Assembly: GCF_020217485.1 (NCBI RefSeq)
Contig: NZ_JAEKMI010000029.1
Coordinates: 1 to 55,912, forward strand
Source: Mycobacterium sp. WUMAC-067
GTDB taxonomy: Bacteria > Actinomycetota > Actinomycetes > Mycobacteriales > Mycobacteriaceae
Length of the DNA: 55,912 nt
Reading direction: 5' to 3'
Shown here: in pieces, positions 15,834 through 27,570 of the stretch
Layout: every line of letters starts with the position of its first letter
Position numbering within the stretch: position 1 is the first letter of the stretch
Notes under the pieces: generated by a model
The model's database searches: none
Told to the model about the DNA's origin: nothing
What the model saw: only the letters and a program-made list of their open reading frames with translations
Program-made: the position numbers and the translations under genes

Positions 15834-16218
15834 TTAGCTGGGCGCCGTGGTCACCAGGCCGTGCCCCAGCGCGTACATGCTGGCGCCGATGCGGTTCGAT
15901 ACGCCGATCTTGGCGTACGTTCGCTCGACGTGGTTGCGGGCCGTTTTCTCGCTGATCACCAACGATGCCGCGATCTCCTTGTTGGAGGCGCCCCTCGCAA
16001 CCAGGCGCAGCACCTCGATTTCCCTGGGGGTCAGGCCATCCGGCCGCGGGGTCGGCCGTTGCGCGGGTTGGCCGGCCGCGTGCAACACCGCCTCGACGGC
16101 GACCGGTTCGAGTTCACCGGCCTGCGCGCGCCCGCGCAGCCGGCGGGTCGCCGCCTCGGCCGGCATCGGTTCCCGGTACGGCCTTGGCTCGCAGGCGGAC
16201 GCGAACGTCGCCCCGGCG
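15834..16218 (-). pseudogene. 5'-truncated LuxR-type regulator (C-terminal part of an HD-domain/LuxR protein)
   Basis: The surviving frame ends at the stop 15834-15836. It encodes a clear GerE/LuxR helix-turn-helix: DGLTPREIEVLRLVARGAS, then NKEIAASLVISEKTARNHVE and YAKIGVSNRIGASMYALGHG. Before it lies EPRPYREPMPAEAATRRLRG and VEAVLHAAG, which match the region linking an HD phosphohydrolase domain to the LuxR domain in actinobacterial regulators. The HD domain and start codon are missing: homology stops near 16210, exactly where direct repeat copy B begins. The frame continues open into secA1 but has no sensible start. It is either a remnant or a short stand-alone HTH protein from a GTG or ATG near 16164. 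Confidence 0.65.
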
Positions 16219-16244
16219 CATGGGGCGGATGCCTCATTTCGGCC
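16219..16244. repeat. Direct repeat copy B flanking the LuxR remnant
   Basis: This 26-base element matches copy A (15776-15802) with a single T deletion. It lies at the exact point where similarity of the LuxR remnant to its family ends. Confidence 0.7.
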
Positions 16245-16259
16245 ACCAATGTGCGGCCT

Positions 16260-16287
16260 GTCGCACGCTCGGTGCCGAGTGTGCGAC
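16260..16287 (-). terminator. secA1 terminator hairpin
   Basis: GTCGCACGCTCGG at 16260-16272 pairs with CCGAGTGTGCGAC at 16275-16287 with one G-T type mismatch and a two-base loop. It lies 32 bases after the secA1 stop. Confidence 0.55.
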
Positions 16288-16318
16288 CAGCCGCGCACTC
16301 GCGCGGATGGTGAGCCCG

Positions 16319-19150
<2,832 letters not shown>

Positions 19151-19271
19151 AGCTATGTCCTCTACGGTTTGATCGCCCGGCTCCTCGTCATCGCGCTACG
19201 CGCTCTGCGTCGTCACCGGGCCGGATCGGAGTCTTTGGCGACACCCATCCTAGGTGACGTCGCTCTTTGGG

Positions 19272-19333
19272 CGCCGAACGTCGACTCCTTGCGTCAATCT
19301 GCGTGAAATCTCGCAACAAGTCGACGTTCGGCG
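19272..19333 (-). terminator. Long inverted repeat between hpf and secA1
   Basis: CGCCGAACGTCGACT at 19272-19286 and AGTCGACGTTCGGCG at 19319-19333 are perfect 15-base arms around a 32-base loop. It follows the hpf stop (19345) by 12 bases, so it may terminate hpf or regulate secA1, which starts at 19150. Confidence 0.5.
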
Positions 19334-19344
19334 GGGTGACGGGA

Positions 19345-20028
19345 TCAGCCCAGGCGGATCAGCCCGTAGTCATAGGCGTGGCGCCGGTAGACGACGCACG
19401 GCCGTTCGGTGTGCTTGTCGTGGAACAAGAAGAAGTCGTGCCCGACGAGCTCCATCTCGTAGAGCGCGTCGTCGACCGTCATCGGCGTGGCCGGATGCTC
19501 CTTGGTCCGCACGATCCGCCCGGGTTCGTGGTCCGACTCCACACCGTCGTGATCGGCCGGCGCCTCGGGCGCGCCGCGTGCCGGTTCGGGCGGTGGCACC
19601 GCGGTGGCGGCGGCCAGCGAGACCGGCGTCTTGTCGCCGTAATGGACCTTGCGGCGGTCCTTGACGCGGCGCAGCCGGCTCTCCAGCTTGTCGACCGCGG
19701 ACTCGAACGCGGCGTAGAAACTGTTGGCGCACGCCTCCGCCCGGCTCACCGGGCCGCGGCCGCGGGCGGTGATCTCCACGCGTTGACAGGATTTGCGCTG
19801 GCGCCGGTTGGGAGCGTGCTTGAGCTCGACATCGAAAAGGTAGATGGAGCGATCGAACCGCTCGAGGCGGGCGAGTTTTTGCGAGACGTACAGACGGTAA
19901 TGATCGGGGATTTCTACGTTGCGGCCTTTGAACACAACGTCGGCGGTGGTTGTCGGTTGGGCTTGCCCATCGGCGATGGAAGAGGGTTGGTCCAGAATCT
20001 GACCGGAATCCACGGATAGCCTTGACAT
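19345..20028 (-). CDS. hpf: Long-form ribosome hibernation promoting factor (Rv3241c homologue)
   Basis: The protein is 227 residues. The N-terminal S30AE domain (VVFKGRNVEIPDHYRLYV to YAAFESAVDKLESRLRR) binds the 30S subunit. The C-terminal domain (IVRTKEHPATPMTVDDALYEMELVGHDFFLFHD to YRRHAYDYGLIRL) mediates 100S dimer formation. A variable Pro/Glu-rich linker joins them. I chose ATG 20028 (MSRLSVDSGQ) because it agrees with the start recalled for M. tuberculosis; a GTG at 20061 is an alternative. The domain pair identifies it as the long HPF type, acting on inactive ribosomes in stationary or zinc-limited cells. Confidence 0.9.
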   Translation of the reverse strand: MSRLSVDSGQILDQPSSIADGQAQPTTTADVVFKGRNVEIPDHYRLYVSQKLARLERFDRSIYLFDVELKHAPNRRQRKSCQRVEITARGRGPVSRAEACANSFYAAFESAVDKLESRLRRVKDRRKVHYGDKTPVSLAAATAVPPPEPARGAPEAPADHDGVESDHEPGRIVRTKEHPATPMTVDDALYEMELVGHDFFLFHDKHTERPCVVYRRHAYDYGLIRLG

Positions 20029-20316
20029 ACGTGACAACTCGTTTCTCTTTACACGTCGCACGCGCGTTGCGTGCCCGGCTGACTTGATGCGCCGACGAGG
20101 TGAGAGCGGTTCGAGACTGGCTACCGCCGCAGGCTGCCCGCCGGTGCGAGGTGTCGATTACTCACCCCTTCCCGCAAGTGGGGCTCAACCTGGGAATATC
20201 CCGACCAGTGAGTCAATGAATGTTGATTCCGACGTTAGCTCGTGTTCGCCCACCCATGCCACTAATTTCGCCGAGCTGTTGCGAGTTCTTCACAAGCTCA
20301 TGGCTGTCGCACAGTC

Positions 20317-20949
20317 TCAGGCGGCGGCGATCGCCAGCACCGCGACGACATGGACCCCGGCGGCCTGAAGCACGCGCACCGATTCGCGCGCCGTCGCCCC
20401 GGTGGTGACGACGTCGTCGACGACCATGACGTCGGTGCGCGGCGGCCGGCCGCGCAGCACGACCCGGCCCGCGATGTTGCGTTCCCGCGCGGCCGTGCCG
20501 AGCCCCACCGAGTCGCGGGTCAAGGCCTTGATGCGCAACGCCTGGGCGACGGAGATCTCCGGATGCTGCGCCACCGCGGCGCGGGCCAGCCGGGTGACCG
20601 GGTCGCCGCCGCGCCGGCGTGCGGCCGAACGCCGGGTCGGTGCGGGCACCAGGGTCAGTGGGGTGTCGACGATCCCCCACGACAGCAGCCGGTGCACCCC
20701 GAGGGCCAGTGCGCGCGCCAGCGGCGCGACGAGATCGGCGCGGCCGTGTTCCTTGAGCGCCAGGATCGCCTGCCGGCGGGCGTTGGCGTAGCGGCCGAGC
20801 GCGAACACCGGGACGCCCGCGTCGATGCGCGGGTTCACCACGTGCGGCTCGTCCGGCCTGACGGCCAGCTCGGTGGCGCAGGCGTCGCACCAGCGCGTCG
20901 ACGGGGCGCCGCAGCCGCCGCATTCGGCAGGCAGGAACAGGTCGAGCAT
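20317..20949 (-). CDS. ComF-family phosphoribosyltransferase-like protein (Rv3242c homologue)
   Basis: The protein is 210 residues starting MLDLFLPAECGGCG. The N-terminus has a four-cysteine zinc-binding motif, CGGCG and CDAC, typical of ComF proteins. The phosphoribosyltransferase signature VMVVDDVVTTGATARESV lies near residue 170. In other bacteria ComF takes part in DNA uptake; in mycobacteria its role is unclear. The gene has a 255-base unassigned interval on its 3' side, before hpf. The long in-frame extension upstream of 20949 overlaps lpqB and is not coding. Confidence 0.87.
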   Translation of the reverse strand: MLDLFLPAECGGCGAPSTRWCDACATELAVRPDEPHVVNPRIDAGVPVFALGRYANARRQAILALKEHGRADLVAPLARALALGVHRLLSWGIVDTPLTLVPAPTRRSAARRRGGDPVTRLARAAVAQHPEISVAQALRIKALTRDSVGLGTAARERNIAGRVVLRGRPPRTDVMVVDDVVTTGATARESVRVLQAAGVHVVAVLAIAAA

Positions 20950-21014
20950 GGCGACAGTGTGACGGCCGGGGCCGACATGAGCAGGGCCGGCGCTAGCCCG
21001 ATGGCGGCGACCCG

Positions 21015-22769
21015 CTAGCCCGGCAGCACCGGCGCCGCGCCGGGAACCGTCAGCCCGGGCACGTCCAACCAGCCCTGCTGACCGTCGGCGGACGGCGAAT
21101 ACTGAAGCACCCCTTCGGGACCCGCGACGTAGGCCGTGGACGGGTTGGCCACCACGGTCGTCACCGGCATCTGCAGGCCGCGGGCCGGCGCGTCGGAATT
21201 CACCCCGTCGATGTTGACGTACGAGACCGGATGGTTGGCGTCGGTGCGGGTCACCACGATGTCGTCGCCGGTGCGCCAGGACAGCGACACCACCGAATTG
21301 CCCAACCCGAAGCCCAGCCGCCGCGGATACGTCAGGGCGTACTGCCCGGCCTGGGTCTGCTCGACGCTGGCGAGGATCACCTGGCCGCCGATCACCATCG
21401 CGGCGCGCGTGCTGTCGCGGGACAGTTGCAGGTCGGTGATCGGCCCCGGGAACCGGGTGGCCACCGCCACCGAATCCACCGGAATGCGCGCGGGTTGCCC
21501 CGACGCCGGCTCCTGAATCGCCCGCAGCACGTTGTTGCCGTCGACCACCACCCACACCACGTCGTCCAGCGACCAGGTGGGCCGCGACAGGCTGTGCCCG
21601 TCGGCGGACTGCACCGCTTCGGCGCCCAGATCGCCGATCCACAGGGAGGCCGCCATGTCCGGGGCGCCGCGATGCAGCGTCACCACGGACGCCACCTCCC
21701 GGCCGCTGCGCGACAACGCGGCCCCCGTCTGATCCCCCATGCGACCGAACGCGCCGGGCACCATCGAGGTGTGCTGCCCGTCCAGCGACACCAATGAGCC
21801 GTTCACCAGGGCGTGCAGCCCGGCGCCCGCGCCGTCGGCCACGCCGGGGTCGGTCGCGGCGACATCGGAGGTGGTCCACCCGTCGCGGAACCGGTCGTCC
21901 AGCGGCGCGCCGTCGGCGTTGATCACGTACGGGCCCCGGATATCGGCCCGGGCCAGCGTCCAAATGATCTGCGCCGCAACCAATTGCCTGCTGTGCGGAT
22001 CCGTGGTGGACAGCTTCTCCAGGTCGACGCGCGCACCGCCGTACCCGCGGCCGATCCCGTTCTTACCGCCGTCGGCCCGGGTCACCGGCCCGCGCAGCCG
22101 CAACGGCGGCGCGAGCAGGTTGCGGACCGTGTGCGCCATCTCGGGCCGCGGCCCGCCGATCACCTTGGAGACCAGTTCGGTGGCCAACTGATCGTGGTCG
22201 GGCACCGCGACATAACGCGGATCGGGGACCACGGTCTTGCCGGTCGGGTCGGCGAAGTAGAGGGTGTTGCGTTTGTACGTCGCCTGAAACTGCTGCCAGT
22301 CCAGGAAGACCCCGTTGGGCAGGCGGTCGATGCGCCAGCCGCCGGAAGTCTTGACCAATTCGATCGGCCCCGGGTCGGGCAACACTCCCTCGGCGGTTTC
22401 GAACACCCCCATGTCGGACAGCGAGCCCAGGATGTCCGCCCGCATCGTTGCCGAAACACGTTCGGCCGCGCGGGTTTCGACGAACACGACGTGGTCGATG
22501 AGCAACGCGCTACCGGCGTCGTCCCACGAGTTCGACGCCGACTGGGTGAGGAACTGGCGGGCGGCCAGGTGCCGGTTCGCCGGATCGGCTGTGGCCTTGA
22601 GGAATTCGCGCAGCAGCACGTCGGGGTCCATGCCCGGGGTCGGCTTGGGCAGGTTCGACGGCGCCGGCCGCTCGACGGTGCCGATGGCTTGGGGCGCCGA
22701 CGAGCTGGGCACCCCGGCACAGCCGGCGAGCAGCATGGCCAGCATCAGCAGGCCCAACAACCGCCACAT
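21015..22769 (-). CDS. lpqB: Lipoprotein LpqB, partner of the MtrAB system
   Basis: The protein is 584 residues. The signal peptide MWRLLGLLMLAMLLAGCAG has a lipobox LLAGC, so the mature protein is anchored at the lipidated Cys. It has a GerMN-like domain in the first half and a beta-propeller-like C-terminal half. LpqB binds the extracellular part of MtrB and modulates signalling in mycobacteria. The start codon shares its A with the mtrB stop (TGATG), showing tight translational coupling. It is the last gene of the mtrA-mtrB-lpqB operon. The Rv3243c gene that I recall between comF and lpqB in H37Rv is absent. Confidence 0.95.
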   Translation of the reverse strand: MWRLLGLLMLAMLLAGCAGVPSSSAPQAIGTVERPAPSNLPKPTPGMDPDVLLREFLKATADPANRHLAARQFLTQSASNSWDDAGSALLIDHVVFVETRAAERVSATMRADILGSLSDMGVFETAEGVLPDPGPIELVKTSGGWRIDRLPNGVFLDWQQFQATYKRNTLYFADPTGKTVVPDPRYVAVPDHDQLATELVSKVIGGPRPEMAHTVRNLLAPPLRLRGPVTRADGGKNGIGRGYGGARVDLEKLSTTDPHSRQLVAAQIIWTLARADIRGPYVINADGAPLDDRFRDGWTTSDVAATDPGVADGAGAGLHALVNGSLVSLDGQHTSMVPGAFGRMGDQTGAALSRSGREVASVVTLHRGAPDMAASLWIGDLGAEAVQSADGHSLSRPTWSLDDVVWVVVDGNNVLRAIQEPASGQPARIPVDSVAVATRFPGPITDLQLSRDSTRAAMVIGGQVILASVEQTQAGQYALTYPRRLGFGLGNSVVSLSWRTGDDIVVTRTDANHPVSYVNIDGVNSDAPARGLQMPVTTVVANPSTAYVAGPEGVLQYSPSADGQQGWLDVPGLTVPGAAPVLPG

Positions 22770-24445
22770 CACAGGGTCCTCTCGGCCGGCTCTCGTTGCC
22801 GCGTGCGGTCTTTCGCGTGCTGTGGGCCGGTGGGCGGGGGTTGCGGAATCGGCTTCATGGGCAGCGGGCTCGTGGTGACCTTGTGGCCGCGAACCAGCGG
22901 GAGCGTCAACCGGAAGCACGAGCCGTCGCCCGGTTCGCCCCACGCCTCCAGCCGGCCCTGGTGCAGCCGCGCGTCCTCGATGCTGATCGCCAGGCCGAGC
23001 CCGGTGCCGCCGGACCGGCGGACCCGCGAGGGATCCGCGCGCCAGAACCGGCTGAACACCAGCTTCTCCTCACCGGGCCGCAGCCCGACCCCGTAGTCGC
23101 GGACGGTGACGGCGACCGTGTCCTCGTCGGCGCCCATCCGGATCTTGACCGGCTTGTGCTCCGCGTGGTCGATGGCGTTGGCGATCAGGTTGCGCAGGAT
23201 CCGCTCCACCCGCCGGGTGTCGACCTCGGCGATCACCTCGTGCGTCGGCAGGTCCACCTTCAGTTCGATGCCGGCGTCCTCGGCCAGGTGCCCGACGTTG
23301 CTCAGCGCGTTCTGCACGGTGGTACGCAGGTCGACCGCCTCGACGGACAGCTCGGCGACACCGGCGTCGTGCCGGGAGATCTCCAGCAGGTCGTTGAGCA
23401 GCGACTCGAACCGGTCCAGCTCGTTGACCATCAGCTCGGTGGAGCGCGCCAGCGTGGGGTCGAGGTCCGCGCTGTGGTCGTAGATCAGGTCGGCGGCCAT
23501 GCGCACCGTGGTCAGCGGGGTGCGCAGCTCGTGGCTCACGTCAGAAGTGAAGCGGCGCTGCAGGTTACCGAACTCCTCCAGCTGGGTGATCTGGCGCGAC
23601 AGGCTTTCCGCCATGTCGTTGAACGACATCGCCAGCCGCGCCATGTCGTCCTCGCCGCGCACCGGCATGCGCTCCGACAGGTGCCCCTCGGCGAACCGTT
23701 CGGCGATGCGCGACGCCGACCGCACCGGCACCACCACCTGGCGCGACACCAGCAGCGCGATCCCGGCCAGCAGCACCAGCAGCACCGCGCCCCCGGTGAT
23801 CATGGTGCCGCGCACCAGCTGGATGGTGGCCTGTTCGTTCTTCAACGGGAAGATCAGGTACAGCTCCAGGTTGGCCACCTGCGAGGACGCCGGGGTGCCG
23901 ACGATCAGCGCCGGGCCCGAGAATCCGTCGGTGTGCACGGTCGCGTACTGGTAGGACGCCTGCCCGGCCTTGACGAAGCCGCGCAGGGAATTGGGCACCT
24001 GGTCGACGGGTCCGGCCGTGGTCGCGGCGCGCGGGCCGTCGCCCGGCACCATCAGCACCGCGTCGAACGCGCCGGCCATCCCCGCGCCGGAGGCCGGGTC
24101 GGTCTTGGAGGTCAATGTGTTGCGGGCCAGCTGGAGGCTGCTGTCCAGCGAGCGCGCCTCTTCGCCGTTGACGATCCCACCGACCGTGGTGCGCGCCCGC
24201 TCGATCTGCTCGATGGCGGCCTTGACCTTGACGTCGAGCACGCGATTGGTGACCTGAGAAGTCAATACGAAGCCGAGCGCCAGGATGACCGCCAGCGACA
24301 GCCCCAGCGTCAGCGCAACGACCCGCAACTGCAACGAGCGGCGCCAGGCGACTGCCACGGCCCGACTCACCGCGCCCATGCCGCGAGTCATGGGGCCGGA
24401 GCGCCCCCAGCGGCTCCGAGTGCGTCGCCGGGAGCCCCAAATCAC
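22769..24445 (-). CDS. mtrB: Sensor histidine kinase MtrB
   Basis: The protein is 558 residues. It has a basic N-terminus, a membrane helix VVALTLGLSLAVILALGFVL near residue 43, an extracellular domain, a second helix GGAVLLVLLAGIALLV near 215, a HAMP domain (VVVPVRSASRIAERFAEG), the HisKA motif TSDVSHELRTPL with the phospho-accepting His near 305, and the HATPase motifs NLIANAIDHAEH, DYGVGLRPGE and GGTGLGLAIS. It ends in a Pro-rich tail. It phosphorylates MtrA and is linked to cell division and peptidoglycan growth. Confidence 0.97.
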   Translation of the reverse strand: MIWGSRRRTRSRWGRSGPMTRGMGAVSRAVAVAWRRSLQLRVVALTLGLSLAVILALGFVLTSQVTNRVLDVKVKAAIEQIERARTTVGGIVNGEEARSLDSSLQLARNTLTSKTDPASGAGMAGAFDAVLMVPGDGPRAATTAGPVDQVPNSLRGFVKAGQASYQYATVHTDGFSGPALIVGTPASSQVANLELYLIFPLKNEQATIQLVRGTMITGGAVLLVLLAGIALLVSRQVVVPVRSASRIAERFAEGHLSERMPVRGEDDMARLAMSFNDMAESLSRQITQLEEFGNLQRRFTSDVSHELRTPLTTVRMAADLIYDHSADLDPTLARSTELMVNELDRFESLLNDLLEISRHDAGVAELSVEAVDLRTTVQNALSNVGHLAEDAGIELKVDLPTHEVIAEVDTRRVERILRNLIANAIDHAEHKPVKIRMGADEDTVAVTVRDYGVGLRPGEEKLVFSRFWRADPSRVRRSGGTGLGLAISIEDARLHQGRLEAWGEPGDGSCFRLTLPLVRGHKVTTSPLPMKPIPQPPPTGPQHAKDRTRQREPAERTL

Positions 24446-24485
24446 CGCCGGCGCTCTCCCTTACGACGCTCTAGACGTGCGTGGG

Positions 24486-25172
24486 TCACGGAGGTCCGGC
24501 CTTGTAACCCACTCCTCGAACGGTCAACACCACGGTCGGGTTCTCAGGGTCTTTCTCGACCTTGGCCCGCAGACGCTGGACGTGCACATTCACCAGGCGC
24601 GTATCCGCCGGGTGACGATAGCCCCACACCTGTTCGAGCAGCACATCACGAGTAAACACCTGCCGCGGTTTGCGCGCCAACGCCACCAGCAGGTCGAACT
24701 CCAGCGGGGTCAGCGAGATCTGCTCGCCGTTGCGCGTGACCTTGTGCGCCGGCACGTCGATCTCGACGTCGGCGATGGACAGCATCTCGGCGGGCTCGTC
24801 GTCGTTGCGCCGCAGCCGCGCCCGCACGCGGGCCACCAGCTCCTTGGGCTTGAACGGCTTCATGATGTAGTCGTCGGCGCCCGACTCGAGGCCCAGGACC
24901 ACGTCGACGGTGTCGGTCTTGGCGGTCAGCATCACGATCGGCACGCCCGAATCGGCGCGCAACACCCGGCACACGTCGATGCCGTTCATGCCGGGCAACA
25001 TCAGGTCCAACAACACCAAATCGGGGCGCAGTTCGCGCACCGCAGTCAGGGCCTGGGTGCCGTCACCGATGACCGCGGTGTCGAAACCCTCCCCACGAAG
25101 CACGATGGTGAGCATCTCGGCTAGCGAAGCGTCGTCATCGACGACCAAAATCCTTTGCCTCATGGAGTCCAT
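24486..25172 (-). CDS. mtrA: Response regulator MtrA
   Basis: The protein is 228 residues. The receiver domain has acidic residues in VVDDDAS, the phosphoryl-acceptor Asp56 in LLDLMLPG, the Thr of MLTAKTD and the Lys of MKPFKP. The C-terminal OmpR-type winged helix ends LTVRGVGYKAGPP. Start ATG 25172 (MDSMRQRILVV) agrees with M. tuberculosis length. MtrA is an essential regulator of cell-wall and replication genes such as dnaA, rpfB and ripA. A 10-base palindrome at 25242-25251 lies about 70 bases upstream. Confidence 0.97.
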   Translation of the reverse strand: MDSMRQRILVVDDDASLAEMLTIVLRGEGFDTAVIGDGTQALTAVRELRPDLVLLDLMLPGMNGIDVCRVLRADSGVPIVMLTAKTDTVDVVLGLESGADDYIMKPFKPKELVARVRARLRRNDDEPAEMLSIADVEIDVPAHKVTRNGEQISLTPLEFDLLVALARKPRQVFTRDVLLEQVWGYRHPADTRLVNVHVQRLRAKVEKDPENPTVVLTVRGVGYKAGPP

Positions 25173-25252
25173 GGTGTCACCAGATCGGGACAAAACTGGG
25201 GCGCCACACGGGCGTTTCTTCTCCGATAAGGCCGAATCGTGACAAATTTGTG

Positions 25253-25885
25253 CTATCTGGCGATCAAACTGGCGGCCAAACCACCCGGATCGACGTCCTT
25301 GTCGACCACCCGCCAGGGGCCGCCCCACCCCGCGGCGGCCAGCCCGGCGTAGACGTCGCCGGTACGTTGCTGCAGCCCGTCGTCGCGTTCGTAGCTGTCG
25401 CGCGGGCGGCTCGGATCGGATGCGGCCCGGCTGCGCGCGCGCTCCCCGGCCAGTTCGGCCGACACCGCCAGCAGCACCTGCCAGTCGGGCGCGGGCAGAC
25501 CCAGGCGCCGGTATTCGAGGCCGTGCACCCAGGCCACCGCCGGCCCGCCCGCGTCCTGATGCAGGCGCGCGGCGGTGTAGGCCGCATTCGAGGCGACGTA
25601 GCGATCCATGATCACCACGTCGTGGTCGCGGCGCAGCCCCTCGAGATGCTCGACCGCCGCGGCGCGATCGAGCGCGAACAGCGTCGCCATCGCGTAGACC
25701 GAGGACGCGAGGTCCCCGTGCTCGCCGTGTAGCGCCTCGGCCGCGATGTCCGCCGTCACCGATTGCCCGTAGCGCGGGAAGGCCAGCGTGGCCACCGACC
25801 GCCCGGCCGCTTCGAAAGCGGACAGCAACCCTTCGGTCAGCGTCCGCTTGCCGGCGCCGTCGACGCCTTCGATCGCGATCAGCAC
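25253..25885 (-). CDS. tmk: Thymidylate kinase
   Basis: The protein is 210 residues. It phosphorylates dTMP to dTDP for DNA synthesis. It has the P-loop GVDGAGKRT at 7-15, the DRY motif (MDRYVASNAAYTA) and a lid-type region ERARSRAASDPSRP. The mycobacterial enzyme lacks a Lys-rich classical lid, and this sequence follows that form. It lies between mtrA and sahH, with a palindromic hairpin at 25910-25957 separating it from sahH, so it may have its own promoter or rely on readthrough. Confidence 0.95.
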   Translation of the reverse strand: MLIAIEGVDGAGKRTLTEGLLSAFEAAGRSVATLAFPRYGQSVTADIAAEALHGEHGDLASSVYAMATLFALDRAAAVEHLEGLRRDHDVVIMDRYVASNAAYTAARLHQDAGGPAVAWVHGLEYRRLGLPAPDWQVLLAVSAELAGERARSRAASDPSRPRDSYERDDGLQQRTGDVYAGLAAAGWGGPWRVVDKDVDPGGLAASLIAR

Positions 25886-25909
25886 GGCGCGAGCCTATCG
25901 AGCCGCGAA

Positions 25910-25957
25910 CGTGACACCACAGTCACAGTCGGCGCCGAGCGTGACTGTGGTGTCACG
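25910..25957 (-). terminator. Perfect 17-base inverted repeat between sahH and tmk
   Basis: CGTGACACCACAGTCAC at 25910-25926 and GTGACTGTGGTGTCACG at 25941-25957 are exact complements around a 14-base loop that contains CGGCGCCG. It lies 21 bases after the sahH stop (25978). It is a strong hairpin without a T-tract, consistent with a sahH terminator. Confidence 0.6.
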
Positions 25958-25977
25958 CTCGGCGGCGATCTGGTGGC

Positions 25978-27450
25978 TCAGTAGCGGTAGTGGTCGGCCT
26001 TGTACGGGCCGTCGACGTCGACGCCGATGTACTCGGCCTGTTCCTTGGTCAGCTTGGTCAGCTGGCCGCCGAGCGCCTCGACGTGGATGCGGGCCACCTT
26101 CTCGTCGAGGTGCTTGGGCAGCCGGTAGACCTCGTTGTCGTACTCGTCGTTCTTGGTCCACAGCTCGATCTGCGCGATGACCTGGTTGGAGAAGCTGTTG
26201 CTCATCACGAACGAGGGGTGGCCGGTGGCGTTGCCGAGGTTCAGCAGCCGGCCCTCGGAGAGCACGATGATCGACTTGCCGGTGTCCGGGAAGGTCCACA
26301 GGTCGACCTGCGGGCGGATGTTGGTCTTGGTGGCGCCGGACTTCTCCAGGCGGGCGATCTGGATCTCGTTGTCGAAGTGGCCGATGTTGCCCAGGATCGC
26401 CTTGTCCTTCATCGCCTTCATGTGCTCGAGGGTGATGATGTCCTTGTTGCCGGTGGTCGTGATGATGATGTCGGCCTCGCCGATCACGTCCTCCACCCGC
26501 TTGACGTCGAAGCCCTCCATCAGCGCCTGCAGGGCGTTGATCGGGTCGATCTCGGTGACGGTCACCCGCGCACCCTGGCCGGCCACGGACTCGGCGGAAC
26601 CCTTACCGACGTCGCCGTAGCCGCAGATCAGGACCTTCTTGCCGCCGATGAGCACGTCGGTGCCGCGGTTGATGCCGTCGATCAGCGAGTGCCGGCAGCC
26701 GTACTTGTTGTCGAACTTGGATTTGGTGACCGAGTCGTTGACGTTGATCGCCGGGAACGCCAGGTCGCCGGCGGCGGCGAACTGGTAGAGCCGCAGCACG
26801 CCGGTGGTGGTCTCCTCGGAGACGCCCTTGATCGACGCGGCGATCTTGGTCCACTTGTCCTTGTCGGTCTCGAAGCGCTTGCGCAGCAGGTTCAAGAACA
26901 CCCGGTGCTCGGTCGAGTCGTCTTCCTCGTCGGGCGGCACCACGCCGGCCTTCTCGTACTGCGCCCCGCGCAGCACGAGCATGGTGGCGTCGCCGCCGTC
27001 GTCGAGGATCATGTTCGCGGGCTCGTCGGGCCAGGTCAGCACCTGCTCGGCCGCCCACCAGTACTCCTCGAGCGTCTCGCCCTTCCACGCGTACACCGGG
27101 ACGCCCTTGGGCTCCTCCGGGGTGCCGTGCGGGCCGACGACCACCGCGGCCGCGGCGTGGTCCTGGGTGGAGAAGATGTTGCAGGACGCCCAGCGGACCT
27201 CGGCGCCCAGCGCGACGAGGGTCTCGATCAGCACCGCGGTCTGCACGGTCATGTGCAGCGAGCCGGAGATGCGCGCACCCTTGAGCGGCTGGACGTCGTG
27301 GTACTCGCGGCGCAGCGACATCAGACCCGGCATCTCCTGCTCCGAGAGCTCGATGTCCCGGCGACCGTAATCCGCCAACGACAAATCGGCGACCTTGAAA
27401 TCGATGCCGTTTCGAACCTCGGGGGTGAGTGCGTTTTCGGTCGTCGTCAT
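25978..27450 (-). CDS. sahH: S-adenosylhomocysteine hydrolase
   Basis: The protein is 490 residues. It splits S-adenosylhomocysteine into adenosine and homocysteine, removing the product inhibitor of methyltransferases. It contains the substrate-domain blocks GSLHMTVQTAVLIETL and NIFSTQDHAAAA, the NAD-binding glycine motif GYGDVGKGSAESV near residue 280 and the C-terminal KADHYRY that ends nearly all members. The ATG is preceded by AAGGAAGAG. SahH in mycobacteria has a roughly 40-residue insertion, seen here around EKAGVVPPDEEDDSTEHR. Confidence 0.97.
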   Translation of the reverse strand: MTTTENALTPEVRNGIDFKVADLSLADYGRRDIELSEQEMPGLMSLRREYHDVQPLKGARISGSLHMTVQTAVLIETLVALGAEVRWASCNIFSTQDHAAAAVVVGPHGTPEEPKGVPVYAWKGETLEEYWWAAEQVLTWPDEPANMILDDGGDATMLVLRGAQYEKAGVVPPDEEDDSTEHRVFLNLLRKRFETDKDKWTKIAASIKGVSEETTTGVLRLYQFAAAGDLAFPAINVNDSVTKSKFDNKYGCRHSLIDGINRGTDVLIGGKKVLICGYGDVGKGSAESVAGQGARVTVTEIDPINALQALMEGFDVKRVEDVIGEADIIITTTGNKDIITLEHMKAMKDKAILGNIGHFDNEIQIARLEKSGATKTNIRPQVDLWTFPDTGKSIIVLSEGRLLNLGNATGHPSFVMSNSFSNQVIAQIELWTKNDEYDNEVYRLPKHLDEKVARIHVEALGGQLTKLTKEQAEYIGVDVDGPYKADHYRY

Positions 27451-27570
27451 AGCTTCTCTTCCTTTTTCCTGCCGTCTAGGGGCTCGCTCGGATCCAAGCG
27501 GTAATTAGCTTAGGTATGTTCTTGCGCCACTGTAGTCGTGCGCCCGCGCGCCGCACGGGCCAGGGAACGT

